Origin: Candidatus Neomarinimicrobiota bacterium
GTDB lineage: Bacteria; Fidelibacterota; Marinisomatia; Marinisomatales; TCS55
Assembly: GCA_018651745.1 (NCBI GenBank)
Contig: JABIDL010000037.1
Span: 1 to 64,000, forward strand
Length of the DNA stretch: 64,000 nt
Reading direction: 5' to 3'
Shown: in pieces, positions 39,101-47,525 of the stretch
Layout of the letters: each line of letters starts with the position of its first letter
How positions within the stretch are numbered: the stretch's first letter is position 1
Translations under genes and position numbers: made by a program
Notes under the pieces: model-generated
What the model saw: only the letters and a program-made list of their open reading frames with translations
Database searches by the model: none
What the model was told of the DNA's origin: nothing

Positions 39101-39500
39101 TATCGATTTTGAAGTATGCATCTTGGTGACTCCCCGGAGAAACTTCAACCTCGGCGCAAATGAAAGGACCAAATTCATAGCCGTAACCCAAGCCTTCCCA
39201 TACAATGTCTGTTACACGATTCCCGGGACTCGATATTGACCCATAGTTCCATATTTCTGTTGTTATTTTATTACCATTTAGGATAGCTTTTTGCCTTCTT
39301 AAAATTTGATCGCCCTGGTGTTCTGCAAACTGTTTTTTGTAGATACCTTCTCGCCAATCATAATACCGATTATAGTCGCGTTGAGTCCATTTTTTTTCTG
39401 GGCCGTTTCGGTACCATTCCAAATCTTTTTTGAAAAACCATTGTGCTTGTATTGAAGACGTTGTAAAAAAAATAGCTAGAATAAAAAATGTACGTTTCAT
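36123..39500 (-). CDS. Large T9SS-exported protein with Asp-rich calcium-type loops
   Basis: 1,125 residues with a signal peptide ending SIQAQ, a Trp/Tyr-rich N-terminal region, a stretch at about 350-415 dense in D-x-D-x-D-G loops resembling thrombospondin-3/EF-hand-like calcium sites, several beta-sandwich-like segments, and a T9SS sorting domain in the last 90 residues (PRRIYFANLPSNCTIKIYTI, ending VVGRFALIK). No catalytic motif was recognised. It lies between a TonB receptor (2-base gap) and the PorV/Q gene (4-base overlap). I infer a surface or secreted cargo working with both. Confidence 0.85.
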   Translation of the reverse strand: MKRTFFILAIFFTTSSIQAQWFFKKDLEWYRNGPEKKWTQRDYNRYYDWREGIYKKQFAEHQGDQILRRQKAILNGNKITTEIWNYGSISSPGNRVTDIVWEGLGYGYEFGPFICAEVEVSPGSHQDAYFKIDNAGDTTWYARVISDGLTSLGGEVSPDGTEFYGWEPLGWNDDLTIPYADPLSENIPTSNDLDRDGDGKPDSWPFGWYNENLKDYVWPGALRQGSSNSDLESFFVVDDRNNKEFEYYPFLSDSSRRGLGIEIESRYYQWANPLAEDIIFLIFKVTNKSSKDLENVTFGMWGDPHVGGPSNWQDDLSYFDRDLNMVYCWDEDGLSDVSGKTPGYFGYKFLESPGQPYDGIDNDNDGMIDESQDNGIDDDGDWDSEKHDVGIDGVPNTGDEGENDGVPSPGDPFDLRKPGEPNIDWTDLDESDMLGLTGFSSPPFTSQNRISNDQFIFENYLTPGVFDSANSVQAGDFIFIYSSGPINLPAGDARRFSIALLVGQDYDDLTLNAVTAQDIYEKNYQFAKPPKKPIVTTVPGDEKVTLYWDDGAESSFDPITETYDFEGYVIYRSTDPQFLDQQTITDANGSRFLFEPLKTPDGASARFDLNNDYYGLSSIPYTGRGISYNLGNNTGLRHVFVDSNNVVNGQNYYYAVVSYDHGDATMIVAPAECSKNITVNPETNEIMLDINTVSIVPKAPTAGYVPSSINESGVEQINGKGTGDVIVDIIDNTAIESDNSYQIIFTDNGSQVEYSVLDQKDVSDSVVVRLGQYTKLSHKNLDTSFVSVTSLNGVAYSEDVDFNLLPDDGQIYALGSGSMTEGETIIVMYRYFPIRNSIKMASEEGNPIFDGMTLTVQDNQLELDNDQINWNESSNTNWTWLVKPFNNLSTNFYPADYEIRWFNSAVSSNSRPGFEYVKTNFELWETTRKNTEKQLEFMIVESGASDSLWNPGERIIFLQDSTLSSASWEMTFYEPTAVLDTIPPKEGDIFTIYTNRSFTDDIFTFSTTASSGDTQVEKDNMDNIYVVPNPYVVSNKIEQLDLQNPQDRGPRRIYFANLPSNCTIKIYTISGDLVRTLKHESSIEDGIEYWDLTTSDNFPVAFGVYIFHVESESGNEVVGRFALIK

Positions 39501-39502
39501 CT

Positions 39503-42157
39503 TTATAAGTCCAAAGAAAAGCCAAATTTAAAAGATCGTGGGGCAGAATAATAGTTTGGGCGAGTTATATACTCATCCCACGTATGGATCCCCGGCTGTC
39601 CATAATGGGAAATGAATTCTGCCGTTTCCTGACTGCTTCGGTTCTCATAGGTGAATTCTGCCGAGCCGGTGTCATCAAATACATATCTTTCATTACGTAT
39701 ATCAAATACATTATAAACTCGAGCGAAGAGAGAAACCTGCTGTTTACCAATTGATATTCTACTTTCGATTTTAAGGTCCAGATTTCGCTGAACTGGTTTC
39801 CGTCCACTATTGGGTTTTGGCACATAATTCGCATAGGGTATGGATGGTGTATAAGGCCATCCGGTTGAAATTTTACCAATGAGTCCCACTGTTGTTTTTG
39901 AGGGATCTCCAATAATGATTGTGGTATTTAACAGGTGCGCCTGATCCCAGGATAACGGAACAATAAGCTTTTCTTCTTCAACGCCGCTTAAAGTACTAAA
40001 ATAAAATGAACCGGATTTAACTGAATTTCCTTCCGATTTCTGATAAGTATAGTCAAGCCAGATGCTTGTTTTGGAAATCGGGTCGTATCGTTTAGTTGCA
40101 GAAAGAGTTAATCCTCTAGACGTGCCGTAATCTTTATTCAAATATATGTCATAATTAGACGGACCGTATTGAGGGCTGTCATAGCGGATATTCTGCAGCG
40201 CTAATAGTTCGCGGATATCTTTGTAGAAGAGATTTAGGTCCATCCCGATCAATTGGCCGAATTGCTGTTGGAAACCGAATTCATAGAGAACTGTTTTTTC
40301 CGGTTTCAAATCAGGATTACCAACAGTTGGTGTAAGTCCTGCACCAAAATAACTTTCACGGTATAAATTTCGCAGGGTAGGCATTTGGTAAAAATGTCCA
40401 TAGGAAAAATGAAAAATTCCAGTATCGGTAATGGGAAGAGAAACACCAATTCGAGGAGAAATCATTGTCTTTTCACTGGCTGCACTTTTTCCTGCCTGCG
40501 GATAAACAAGATCTGCTATAGATGAATCTTTGGGCACAAAAGCATCATATCGCACACCTAAATTCATGATCATGGAACTATATTCCATTTTATCCTGAAT
40601 ATATGCTGAATATTGCAACGCATTCTTTTTGTAATACACATGATAAGGAGATTCATTTTCTGGTAAAACGGTTGGCTGTAGATAATTTTGATTATATTGA
40701 ATAGAAATGTTTCTTTCCTCAAGGTTATCCCTGCGAAAACTAAAACCGGTTTTTAATTCATGCCTTTCTGACACTTGCATAGTAAAATCAAATTTCCCAC
40801 CTAAAGAATTCGAAGTTCTATAAGTATGTCCCATTTGGGTGCCGCCAAATAAAAAGGTGGCCGAGGTTGGCTCTGTATTGATGTAATCAGTAGAAACATA
40901 TCTGCTGTCAGTAGTATCCTCATACAAGTAGTTTTTATAATCTGTATTACTTATAAATACATTAGCTTCGTAAAAGCTTTTCTCAGTCAGGGAATGATTT
41001 ATTTTAATCGAATGATTGTTATTATCCGAAAGCTTTGACCCAACTCCATCCGGATTATATTTATATTCATGAGAATAACTCTTACGTTGTGATTGAGATA
41101 AAATAGATTGAGTAGAAATTTTCAAACGGGGAGAAAGCCGTAATGTAAACTTTGCCAGAGAATTGGTACTTTCACTAGGATTCATGGGTACGAAAGCACT
41201 ATCACCACGCATTTGAATATACCAATTACCGCTTGGCGGGAAATACGCTAAATCATCGGGGTTGTGCTCACGGATTCCAAAGAGATAACCCTCGCTTTCA
41301 CTCCGGCGAATGGAAACATTAAATGTCAAAAAATCACCAAGGAATGGCAGAACCGGTCCTGAAATAAAACCGTCAAAAGTTCGATTTGCTGTCATGCTGA
41401 GATTGTCAATATTGGGGTAAATGTTTGAGGCCTTTGATGCATAGTCACCACTGTAAATTGAAAGACTACCGTCATAATGTTTTCCACCATCTTTAATTTT
41501 TACATCTACTACACCACTCATCGCATTGCCGTATTCTGCATTAAAGGCGCCACTCACCAACTTCATTTCTTCTAATGCTTTGTTACTGATGCTAACAGCC
41601 AGAGAATTGGTAAAAAAGGGATTAGATACAGAAACTCCATCAATAAAATATCCGATCTCATTGCTTCGCCCTCCACGAACGTGCAATGCGCCCCCCGCAC
41701 TACGGTTTACTCCAGCATGGGTGGCGAGGACACCTAAAAATGATTCGACAGGTAAGTCTTGAATGTCATCCGCTGTCGTTACGCGCTGTGACGCTGTTAA
41801 ATCTTTCTGCACCAAGGGTCTTTTCGCAATTACCACGACTTCCTGCCCTTGAACCACCTCTTCGTCCAATTTAAACTCGAGATCAGTAGTTTGGCCGGTT
41901 GTGACTCGAACTTCTTTCATAGTGATTGTTGCAAATCCTATTGCATCTACTCGGACAGTATAAGTCCCGGGAGGAATATTCATGATAGTAAAGCGTCCTG
42001 ATTCATCAGTGGCGGCTCCTAAATATGTATCCACCAAGATTACATTCACACCAACCGCTGGTTCAGCATTCGTTTTTTGTTTAACGACTCCAATGATTTT
42101 ACCATTGGAAGCAAACAAGATTCCCGCGAAATGAAGGATGATTAAAATTTTTTTCAT
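39503..42157 (-). CDS. TonB-dependent receptor with carboxypeptidase-regulatory-like N-domain
   Basis: Outer-membrane active transporter or receptor. After a signal peptide ending LFAS there is a CarboxypepD_reg-like domain (GKIIGVVKQKTNAEPAVGVN..., about 20-105), then a TonB plug (DIQDLPVESFLG, RGGRSNEIGYFIDGVS) and a 22-strand type barrel ending in aromatic residues (KFGFSLDL). The frame extends to a GTG at 42184, but the extension runs through a hairpin; ATG 42157 gives a clean signal peptide. The substrate is unknown. It probably forms a unit with the two downstream genes (T9SS cargo, PorV/Q). Confidence 0.92.
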   Translation of the reverse strand: MKKILIILHFAGILFASNGKIIGVVKQKTNAEPAVGVNVILVDTYLGAATDESGRFTIMNIPPGTYTVRVDAIGFATITMKEVRVTTGQTTDLEFKLDEEVVQGQEVVVIAKRPLVQKDLTASQRVTTADDIQDLPVESFLGVLATHAGVNRSAGGALHVRGGRSNEIGYFIDGVSVSNPFFTNSLAVSISNKALEEMKLVSGAFNAEYGNAMSGVVDVKIKDGGKHYDGSLSIYSGDYASKASNIYPNIDNLSMTANRTFDGFISGPVLPFLGDFLTFNVSIRRSESEGYLFGIREHNPDDLAYFPPSGNWYIQMRGDSAFVPMNPSESTNSLAKFTLRLSPRLKISTQSILSQSQRKSYSHEYKYNPDGVGSKLSDNNNHSIKINHSLTEKSFYEANVFISNTDYKNYLYEDTTDSRYVSTDYINTEPTSATFLFGGTQMGHTYRTSNSLGGKFDFTMQVSERHELKTGFSFRRDNLEERNISIQYNQNYLQPTVLPENESPYHVYYKKNALQYSAYIQDKMEYSSMIMNLGVRYDAFVPKDSSIADLVYPQAGKSAASEKTMISPRIGVSLPITDTGIFHFSYGHFYQMPTLRNLYRESYFGAGLTPTVGNPDLKPEKTVLYEFGFQQQFGQLIGMDLNLFYKDIRELLALQNIRYDSPQYGPSNYDIYLNKDYGTSRGLTLSATKRYDPISKTSIWLDYTYQKSEGNSVKSGSFYFSTLSGVEEEKLIVPLSWDQAHLLNTTIIIGDPSKTTVGLIGKISTGWPYTPSIPYANYVPKPNSGRKPVQRNLDLKIESRISIGKQQVSLFARVYNVFDIRNERYVFDDTGSAEFTYENRSSQETAEFISHYGQPGIHTWDEYITRPNYYSAPRSFKFGFSLDL

Positions 42158-42191
42158 ACGTAAAAGGGGAGTGCAATTTTGCACTCCCCTT
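42158..42191 (-). terminator. Terminator-like hairpin just before the TonB receptor start
   Basis: On the minus strand AAGGGGAGTGCA and TGCACTCCCCTT form a perfect 12-base stem with a 4-base loop, followed by TTTTACG and then the ATG at 42157. The T-run is short, so termination may be partial. It lies 30 bases after the stop of the FG-GAP protein gene and could end that transcript or act as a processing or attenuation element. Confidence 0.6.
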
Positions 42192-42220
42192 AGATTAATT
42201 AACTATGAGGTTTACTCTAT

Positions 42221-45200
42221 TTATTTAAGCAAAGTCATCATCTTGGCTTTTTTCATTCCAGCCCACTCAAGCGTATAGATGTATGCACCTGTTGCGACTT
42301 TTCTACCAAGATCATTTTTCCCATTCCATACAACCTTATGAGAACCAGCAGAGATTAATTCGTTATCTACGAGAGTTCTCACCAACTGTCCGGTTATGTT
42401 ATACACTTTTACCGATACCTCTCGGTTAATGGGTAGAGTGTAATTAATGACTGTGTTGGGGTTAAACGGATTTGGATAATTCTGAGCTAAAATATATTCC
42501 TCAGGTCTGATAAACCTAATAGGATCATCATTCACCCCAAGATGTGCACTTCCATTTTCAATAATAATGAAAGACCATCTTTTAGGATTAACCACGGATG
42601 TAACAACATCATCATAATGTGTTACGCCAATAGCAACGGAATCCATGTTCAAGGTTTTTACCGTAGTCGTAAGACTGTCGTCAACGCTCTGGAACCCGAC
42701 CAGCAACTCTTTTTGCCCGTCGTTATCAAAGTCCAGCAAATCACCACCCCAATTTGTTTCTATTTTTGCAGCGAATCCCCAAGGAGACGAAGCATAAGTA
42801 GTATCGGGCGCATCAGTAGAATCAAGAGTGACAGTGGTATTTACCACATCGTGCTCACCCCAATAGATGATTTTCTTAAAATAGCTGGAAGGTGATAATG
42901 GATCAGTACCAATGTATTCCAAAGCGGTTATATTTGGTACAGTACGACCGACGAAAATGCTTTTTCTCGCACTTCCATCATAACCGTATCCGACGTCACC
43001 AATGAATTGTCCGATATTTGGAGCAATCATTTTTACATGATTTTCATCAACATTTAAGACGCTATCTCCGGGAGAATAGTCCATTGCATATACATCGCCG
43101 GACCCTACACCCCAAGAACCATAGCTTGCAAAATAAGCTTCATCGTTTCCATCAGAATCGATGTCGTGTGCGTACCCACCCCAGATAGAATACTGGTCAT
43201 TAGAAGTTGCTTTATACCAACCAGTACCAGAGTCAGGAGCAGAATAAGAATCTGCTGAATCTGCAGTCAGGTTATAGAAATGGAAGTTATTCCAAGTATG
43301 ATTCACAATCTCATATTTGCCATCTCCATCTAAATCAGCAGGGAGGGCATGCAGAGGTGAACCGCCGCTATAATGGCTTCTATCTACCCAAAATTCTGTA
43401 TTCCAGGTTTCTAAACCTCCACCTGAATTGTGGACAATATCATCGCCAGCATTGAGTGAAATAATTAGAGTCCCTTTTGGGGCGCTATCACGAATATGAG
43501 CCAGGATTTCCTGCTGGCCATCTCCATCAACATCCATTATCTCTATTGCATCATGTCTACCCCTGTAGCCTGAGCCATAGGTGGCAGAGCCCTGCCCATC
43601 ACCGGCACAACAGGTGTCAACTTCAATTTGACAAATGGCAGAAAAAGTTGCGCCATAATTATCACTGCCAACAACCCCGTCCCATTCATAAATATGGTAC
43701 CCGGGTGCAGCAGTTGAAGGAGAGTGAAAAACAATCTCTTGTTTTCCATCCGCATCTAAATCGGCTACTGTAACTGTACGGGGGGCGTATCCATACAAAA
43801 CGTCGCTGGTAGTATCGGATGCCCAAACTTGATCAAATACATTATTTGCAACATCGTATTCAAAAACCACAACTCTAGACCCAGCATATTGAGTGGCAAT
43901 AACTTCTCGCTTTCCATCACCATCCATATCCATTCCACCAATGACTGATCTTGGGTTGGAAGCGGTATTAAACAGTGAATCACCATCTGTTGCTTCAGCG
44001 ATTGCAGAGATGGACCAGTTTGCTGCCAAATGCTCTGGATTATCTCCGCCGGAATCAAAGGAGAATTTGTCATAATCCAGAACCAGAATTTGTGGCTGTG
44101 TTGGATCATTCGCATACAAATTTGTTAAAACGACTTCAAGTTCCCCATCTCCATCCAAATCGTTATCGGATATATCGAGCGGATAATAACGATCTGCCGG
44201 GTCTCCGATACTTTCAAAAATCGTTGTGACTTCATAGTCGTTAGCGTCTGTTGGATCAGATCCGGTAAATTCCATCCGCACAACGGTTTCTTTTGTGCCG
44301 GTTGTGGCAATTATATCGAAATCGCCGTCGCCATCAATATCACCTGAATCACTTCCACGGTTTCTCGAACCAAAAGTTAGAACTTCATGAAAGTGAGATG
44401 CTTTTAAACTATCGACACCACCTACACTATCAGGAACTGATTCCAGATAATATAGTTTTCCATTTGTCATCGGGAACCAAGCCTGAAGTGAACTATCTCC
44501 ATTAATATCATGAAAAGCAAAGCCATTTCTTCGGAAAGAAGCAGGGTCTCCATCCTGAAAAATTTCATTCAAGTCAACAGCAACTTTGTAAGAATCAGCT
44601 TGAACGGCTTCAAAAACAGTCATGCTAAAGTTATTCCAGGTATTTACCCACACTTCCATGTTTCCGTCGCCATCATAATCCACAGCATCCAAGTTATAGA
44701 CACTACCGCCACCTAAGTTTTGCGTGTCCAAGTATTCATTGGTAAAAGTAGAAAGGGATGAGAAGTCGCTACCATCTAATTCATCAATCGAAAGTCTTCT
44801 GACCGCACGATCTACAGTACAAAGTTCCATGTTTCCATCTCCATCAAGATCTGCTATTTCAAACCCGGCAGGGCGAAAATTATCTGAAAATGTCATCCCA
44901 TATTGAAACAACAACGTAGCAGTGGCAGGGAATGTTAAATCTGCTTGTTGTTCAAAAATGTAAGTTCCCCAAGTGTTGTCATTTGAGCCAGATGCAGGTG
45001 GCACTCCAAAATAAATTTCAGAAAGACCGTCAGAATCAATATCGCCATAAAACAAACCCGGCAAACTGTTTCCGGGATCGGGTGTGATGAAATGCCAGAC
45101 ATGATTATACCCGCCGTTGCCATCTGCTTCGTAGAGATAGACACCTAAATAGCCGGGGTCAGGACCACCGGGCGCTAGGGTTTCATCAATGGAAAAAAGA

Positions 45201-45403
45201 ATTTCATATAAACTATCACCATCAAAATCCATTCCAGCCAATACGCTTTGGGCGCCTAAGGCCGTAAAGGTGGAGAAATTTGCATCTCCGTGTGCATTCA
45301 AAGAATAATCCAGGCTAAAATCACCGGCAGCATTGTAGCCACTAGTTGCGAAAGTGGGTTGCAGGGATAAGATCAGTAAGATTGTCATTAACTTATTTAA
45401 CAT
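42221..45403 (-). CDS. T9SS-exported FG-GAP/VCBS beta-propeller protein
   Basis: 1,060 residues with a signal peptide ending TFATSG and many repeats of the form D.DGDG..E (for example DIDSDGLSEIYFG, DLDGDGNMEL, DYDGDGNMEVWV, DMDGDGKREVI), typical of FG-GAP/VCBS integrin-like calcium-binding propeller blades. It ends in a T9SS sorting domain beginning EYILAQNYPNPFNP. It is likely a surface or secreted adhesion or binding protein; no enzymatic motif is seen. GAGG lies 6 bases before the ATG. A CRP-like palindrome is 33-48 bases upstream of the start. Confidence 0.9.
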   Translation of the reverse strand: MLNKLMTILLILSLQPTFATSGYNAAGDFSLDYSLNAHGDANFSTFTALGAQSVLAGMDFDGDSLYEILFSIDETLAPGGPDPGYLGVYLYEADGNGGYNHVWHFITPDPGNSLPGLFYGDIDSDGLSEIYFGVPPASGSNDNTWGTYIFEQQADLTFPATATLLFQYGMTFSDNFRPAGFEIADLDGDGNMELCTVDRAVRRLSIDELDGSDFSSLSTFTNEYLDTQNLGGGSVYNLDAVDYDGDGNMEVWVNTWNNFSMTVFEAVQADSYKVAVDLNEIFQDGDPASFRRNGFAFHDINGDSSLQAWFPMTNGKLYYLESVPDSVGGVDSLKASHFHEVLTFGSRNRGSDSGDIDGDGDFDIIATTGTKETVVRMEFTGSDPTDANDYEVTTIFESIGDPADRYYPLDISDNDLDGDGELEVVLTNLYANDPTQPQILVLDYDKFSFDSGGDNPEHLAANWSISAIAEATDGDSLFNTASNPRSVIGGMDMDGDGKREVIATQYAGSRVVVFEYDVANNVFDQVWASDTTSDVLYGYAPRTVTVADLDADGKQEIVFHSPSTAAPGYHIYEWDGVVGSDNYGATFSAICQIEVDTCCAGDGQGSATYGSGYRGRHDAIEIMDVDGDGQQEILAHIRDSAPKGTLIISLNAGDDIVHNSGGGLETWNTEFWVDRSHYSGGSPLHALPADLDGDGKYEIVNHTWNNFHFYNLTADSADSYSAPDSGTGWYKATSNDQYSIWGGYAHDIDSDGNDEAYFASYGSWGVGSGDVYAMDYSPGDSVLNVDENHVKMIAPNIGQFIGDVGYGYDGSARKSIFVGRTVPNITALEYIGTDPLSPSSYFKKIIYWGEHDVVNTTVTLDSTDAPDTTYASSPWGFAAKIETNWGGDLLDFDNDGQKELLVGFQSVDDSLTTTVKTLNMDSVAIGVTHYDDVVTSVVNPKRWSFIIIENGSAHLGVNDDPIRFIRPEEYILAQNYPNPFNPNTVINYTLPINREVSVKVYNITGQLVRTLVDNELISAGSHKVVWNGKNDLGRKVATGAYIYTLEWAGMKKAKMMTLLK

Positions 45404-45435
45404 GTAGTACCTCGTTTTGTTTTAGGGTTTGTTAC

Positions 45436-45451
45436 TGTGATTTATATCACT
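45436..45451. promoter_or_regulatory. CRP/FNR-family-like palindrome TGTGA-N6-TCACT
   Basis: TGTGA (45436-45440), a 6-base spacer, TCACT (45447-45451): nine of ten half-site bases match the CRP consensus. It lies in the 112-base gap between two minus-strand genes, upstream of the FG-GAP T9SS gene. Position close to the start codon would suit repression or a short leader. Recognition is inferred. Confidence 0.35.
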
Positions 45452-45515
45452 AGCAATGAGCAAGCAATGTAATGGAGTTATGAAAAAAGAGTCAAGCAAA
45501 TAAATTGAGCAAGAT

Positions 45516-47489
45516 TTACCCGCTTAGGCCAACTTTTTGATCGTCGGACTTCAGGATGGAAATTAATGCATCCAGTTCATCCAAAAGTTCTGTTTCACCC
45601 ATGAATCCCAGACTTCTGTAACGGATATTACCGGTTTTATCAACAATAACTTTTGTAGGTAAAAGAGACACACCAAATGATTGGTACACCTCATCCTTGT
45701 CATCCATCAATACGTGGAAAGGGTAATCATTTTCATTCATCAAATCTTTTACGGCTTGAAGTTTGTCCTTTGCTGTTTCTCTGGTATTGACAAATAAGAT
45801 TTTTACTTCGTTCCCTTTCTTGTATTTGGTAAGGGCTTTTTTCATAGCGGGGAAAGATTTGATGCAAGGACCACACCAGGTCGCCCAAAAATCTAAAATA
45901 ACTATTTTCCCTCTGTAGTTAGAAAGTGATATTTCTTTACCATCTGTATCCGTAAGAGTAAAAGCGGGGGCCTTTTCTGTTACGAGTTTTTCCTTTATTT
46001 CAGCTTTTAGATTTCCCATTGCGGAGGTTTTCAAGTTGGAAAAATAAGATAAAAAATCTTCATCTGATCCGTGGGTATCCATAAAAATTTCTTTTAGGAT
46101 TTCTTCCATTTTTGGGGATTGAACACCACCTCCGATACTTTTTTCTAGAGTTTCTTTTGCTCTACCCACAGAACCGTTATTAAACAAAACAGAGGAAAAA
46201 TGCTCATTTATTTGTTTTTGTTTTTTGTTGGTTAAATGATATGCTTCTTCCAAATAGATTAATGCATCAGAATGATTCCCCATTAAATTGGTTGCTACAC
46301 CAAGTGCATCTAGCGCCATGGCGAGTTGTGTTGCTCTGGCTTCCTGCCAAATAGTCGAAATTTTTAATGGCGGTTTTGTAGTGCTTGGCTTTTCATATTC
46401 TTGGCGAGAAGCATCAACAGATTTATTGATTATTTCTACTATTGAATCACCATTGCCGTTTCCTATTTTTTCGATACCATTCACTGCATAAAATACTGGA
46501 CGTTCGCTCCATAACTTATCATTAAGAGATTGAACATATTCAATCGCTGTTTTATAGGATCCCTCTTTTATATATTCTCCGATAATGACTCCTCTCATAT
46601 AACTAAACCCGGAATAGTCAGGGTACTTGGCTTCAAATTCATCTAAAAATACTTTCTTTTCTCCCGAACCTACTTTTTTATAAAACTGACCGGCGTCTTC
46701 TCGTTGTATCCATCGACCCATAGGAAATTTTTCCTGAGATTTTGTCTTATAATAATCTGCCTTTTCCTGATTTTTGACTGCGCCGTACCAAGCGCTCAGG
46801 AAAAACAAGTGTTCCTCTGTCCACAAATCGGGACTAGCCATAGATTCTAGATGTTTTTCAATTTCAACAAATCCATCAGTTCCCAAACTTTTTCTCAATA
46901 CGGAAAAATACGAGAAAGCAAACCCTAACATTTTTTCGGGATTCCGAGAAAATTCATTCTCATAAAAACCCAACAAAGTATCCGCAAAAAGTGTTTTGTC
47001 TAATTGAGCGCCCCATCCCCGCCGTACAAGTGATGCCGCATAGCCAGCTTCTGCCCCCGGCAATATCTGCTGATCGTCGGTATATAACGGTACCCAATAT
47101 CCAAGACCTCCATTAAAATCTGTATCATTTTCATTGTGTAGTGTGACTACAAAACCAACAACCGAATCAGGGGTAGAAATTTGTACTGTCCACCCGTCTC
47201 CCCTTTTTTCCATTTTATATTCTTCTGTATCAACCACATTATTCGGCATAGAAAACATTGAAGCCGGTTGGAAATTTCGTTTTCCGTACGTCCGAACAAT
47301 AGCATATAATTTATCTGTACCGTCCAGAATAGTCCCGTTAGAATTGTACAAGATGGTGACAGATTTGCCAGCCTTTGGGTTTTCCGGAAATGTGGAAAAG
47401 ACGCTGGAAAAATCATAACTACCGCACGATATCATTAAGCAAGATATAAGGAGCAACCCTGTAGATATTTTTGTGAAATTTTTCAACAT
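45516..47489 (-). CDS. TlpA-like thioredoxin lipoprotein with helical N-terminal region
   Basis: 657 residues. The N-terminus is a lipoprotein signal with Cys17 or Cys22 as acylation site (LLISC, MISC), so it is anchored in a membrane facing the periplasm or surface. A beta domain is followed by a long helical, TPR-like region (about 170-490), then an AhpC/TSA-TlpA thioredoxin domain (about 510-650) with APAFTLTDTDGKEISLSNYRGK, CGPC in FWATWCGPC and LLPTKVIVD. This layout resembles Bacteroidota TlpA proteins linked to nutrient uptake loci. AAGGAA precedes the ATG. It lies between a TonB receptor and a T9SS protein. The redox partner is unknown. Confidence 0.88.
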   Translation of the reverse strand: MLKNFTKISTGLLLISCLMISCGSYDFSSVFSTFPENPKAGKSVTILYNSNGTILDGTDKLYAIVRTYGKRNFQPASMFSMPNNVVDTEEYKMEKRGDGWTVQISTPDSVVGFVVTLHNENDTDFNGGLGYWVPLYTDDQQILPGAEAGYAASLVRRGWGAQLDKTLFADTLLGFYENEFSRNPEKMLGFAFSYFSVLRKSLGTDGFVEIEKHLESMASPDLWTEEHLFFLSAWYGAVKNQEKADYYKTKSQEKFPMGRWIQREDAGQFYKKVGSGEKKVFLDEFEAKYPDYSGFSYMRGVIIGEYIKEGSYKTAIEYVQSLNDKLWSERPVFYAVNGIEKIGNGNGDSIVEIINKSVDASRQEYEKPSTTKPPLKISTIWQEARATQLAMALDALGVATNLMGNHSDALIYLEEAYHLTNKKQKQINEHFSSVLFNNGSVGRAKETLEKSIGGGVQSPKMEEILKEIFMDTHGSDEDFLSYFSNLKTSAMGNLKAEIKEKLVTEKAPAFTLTDTDGKEISLSNYRGKIVILDFWATWCGPCIKSFPAMKKALTKYKKGNEVKILFVNTRETAKDKLQAVKDLMNENDYPFHVLMDDKDEVYQSFGVSLLPTKVIVDKTGNIRYRSLGFMGETELLDELDALISILKSDDQKVGLSG

Positions 47490-47525
47490 TTTTTTATTCC
47501 TTTATATTATAGTTATTCAAAAAGA

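Noticed and set aside
42158-42184. GTG 42184 as the TonB receptor start
   Set aside because: The extension is encoded by the hairpin arm, and the signal peptide begins at ATG 42157.
43477-44505. Repetitive GAT/CCATC-rich segment as a CRISPR or DNA repeat array
   Set aside because: The periodicity comes from FG-GAP codons for D-x-D-G-D-G; spacing is irregular and units differ.
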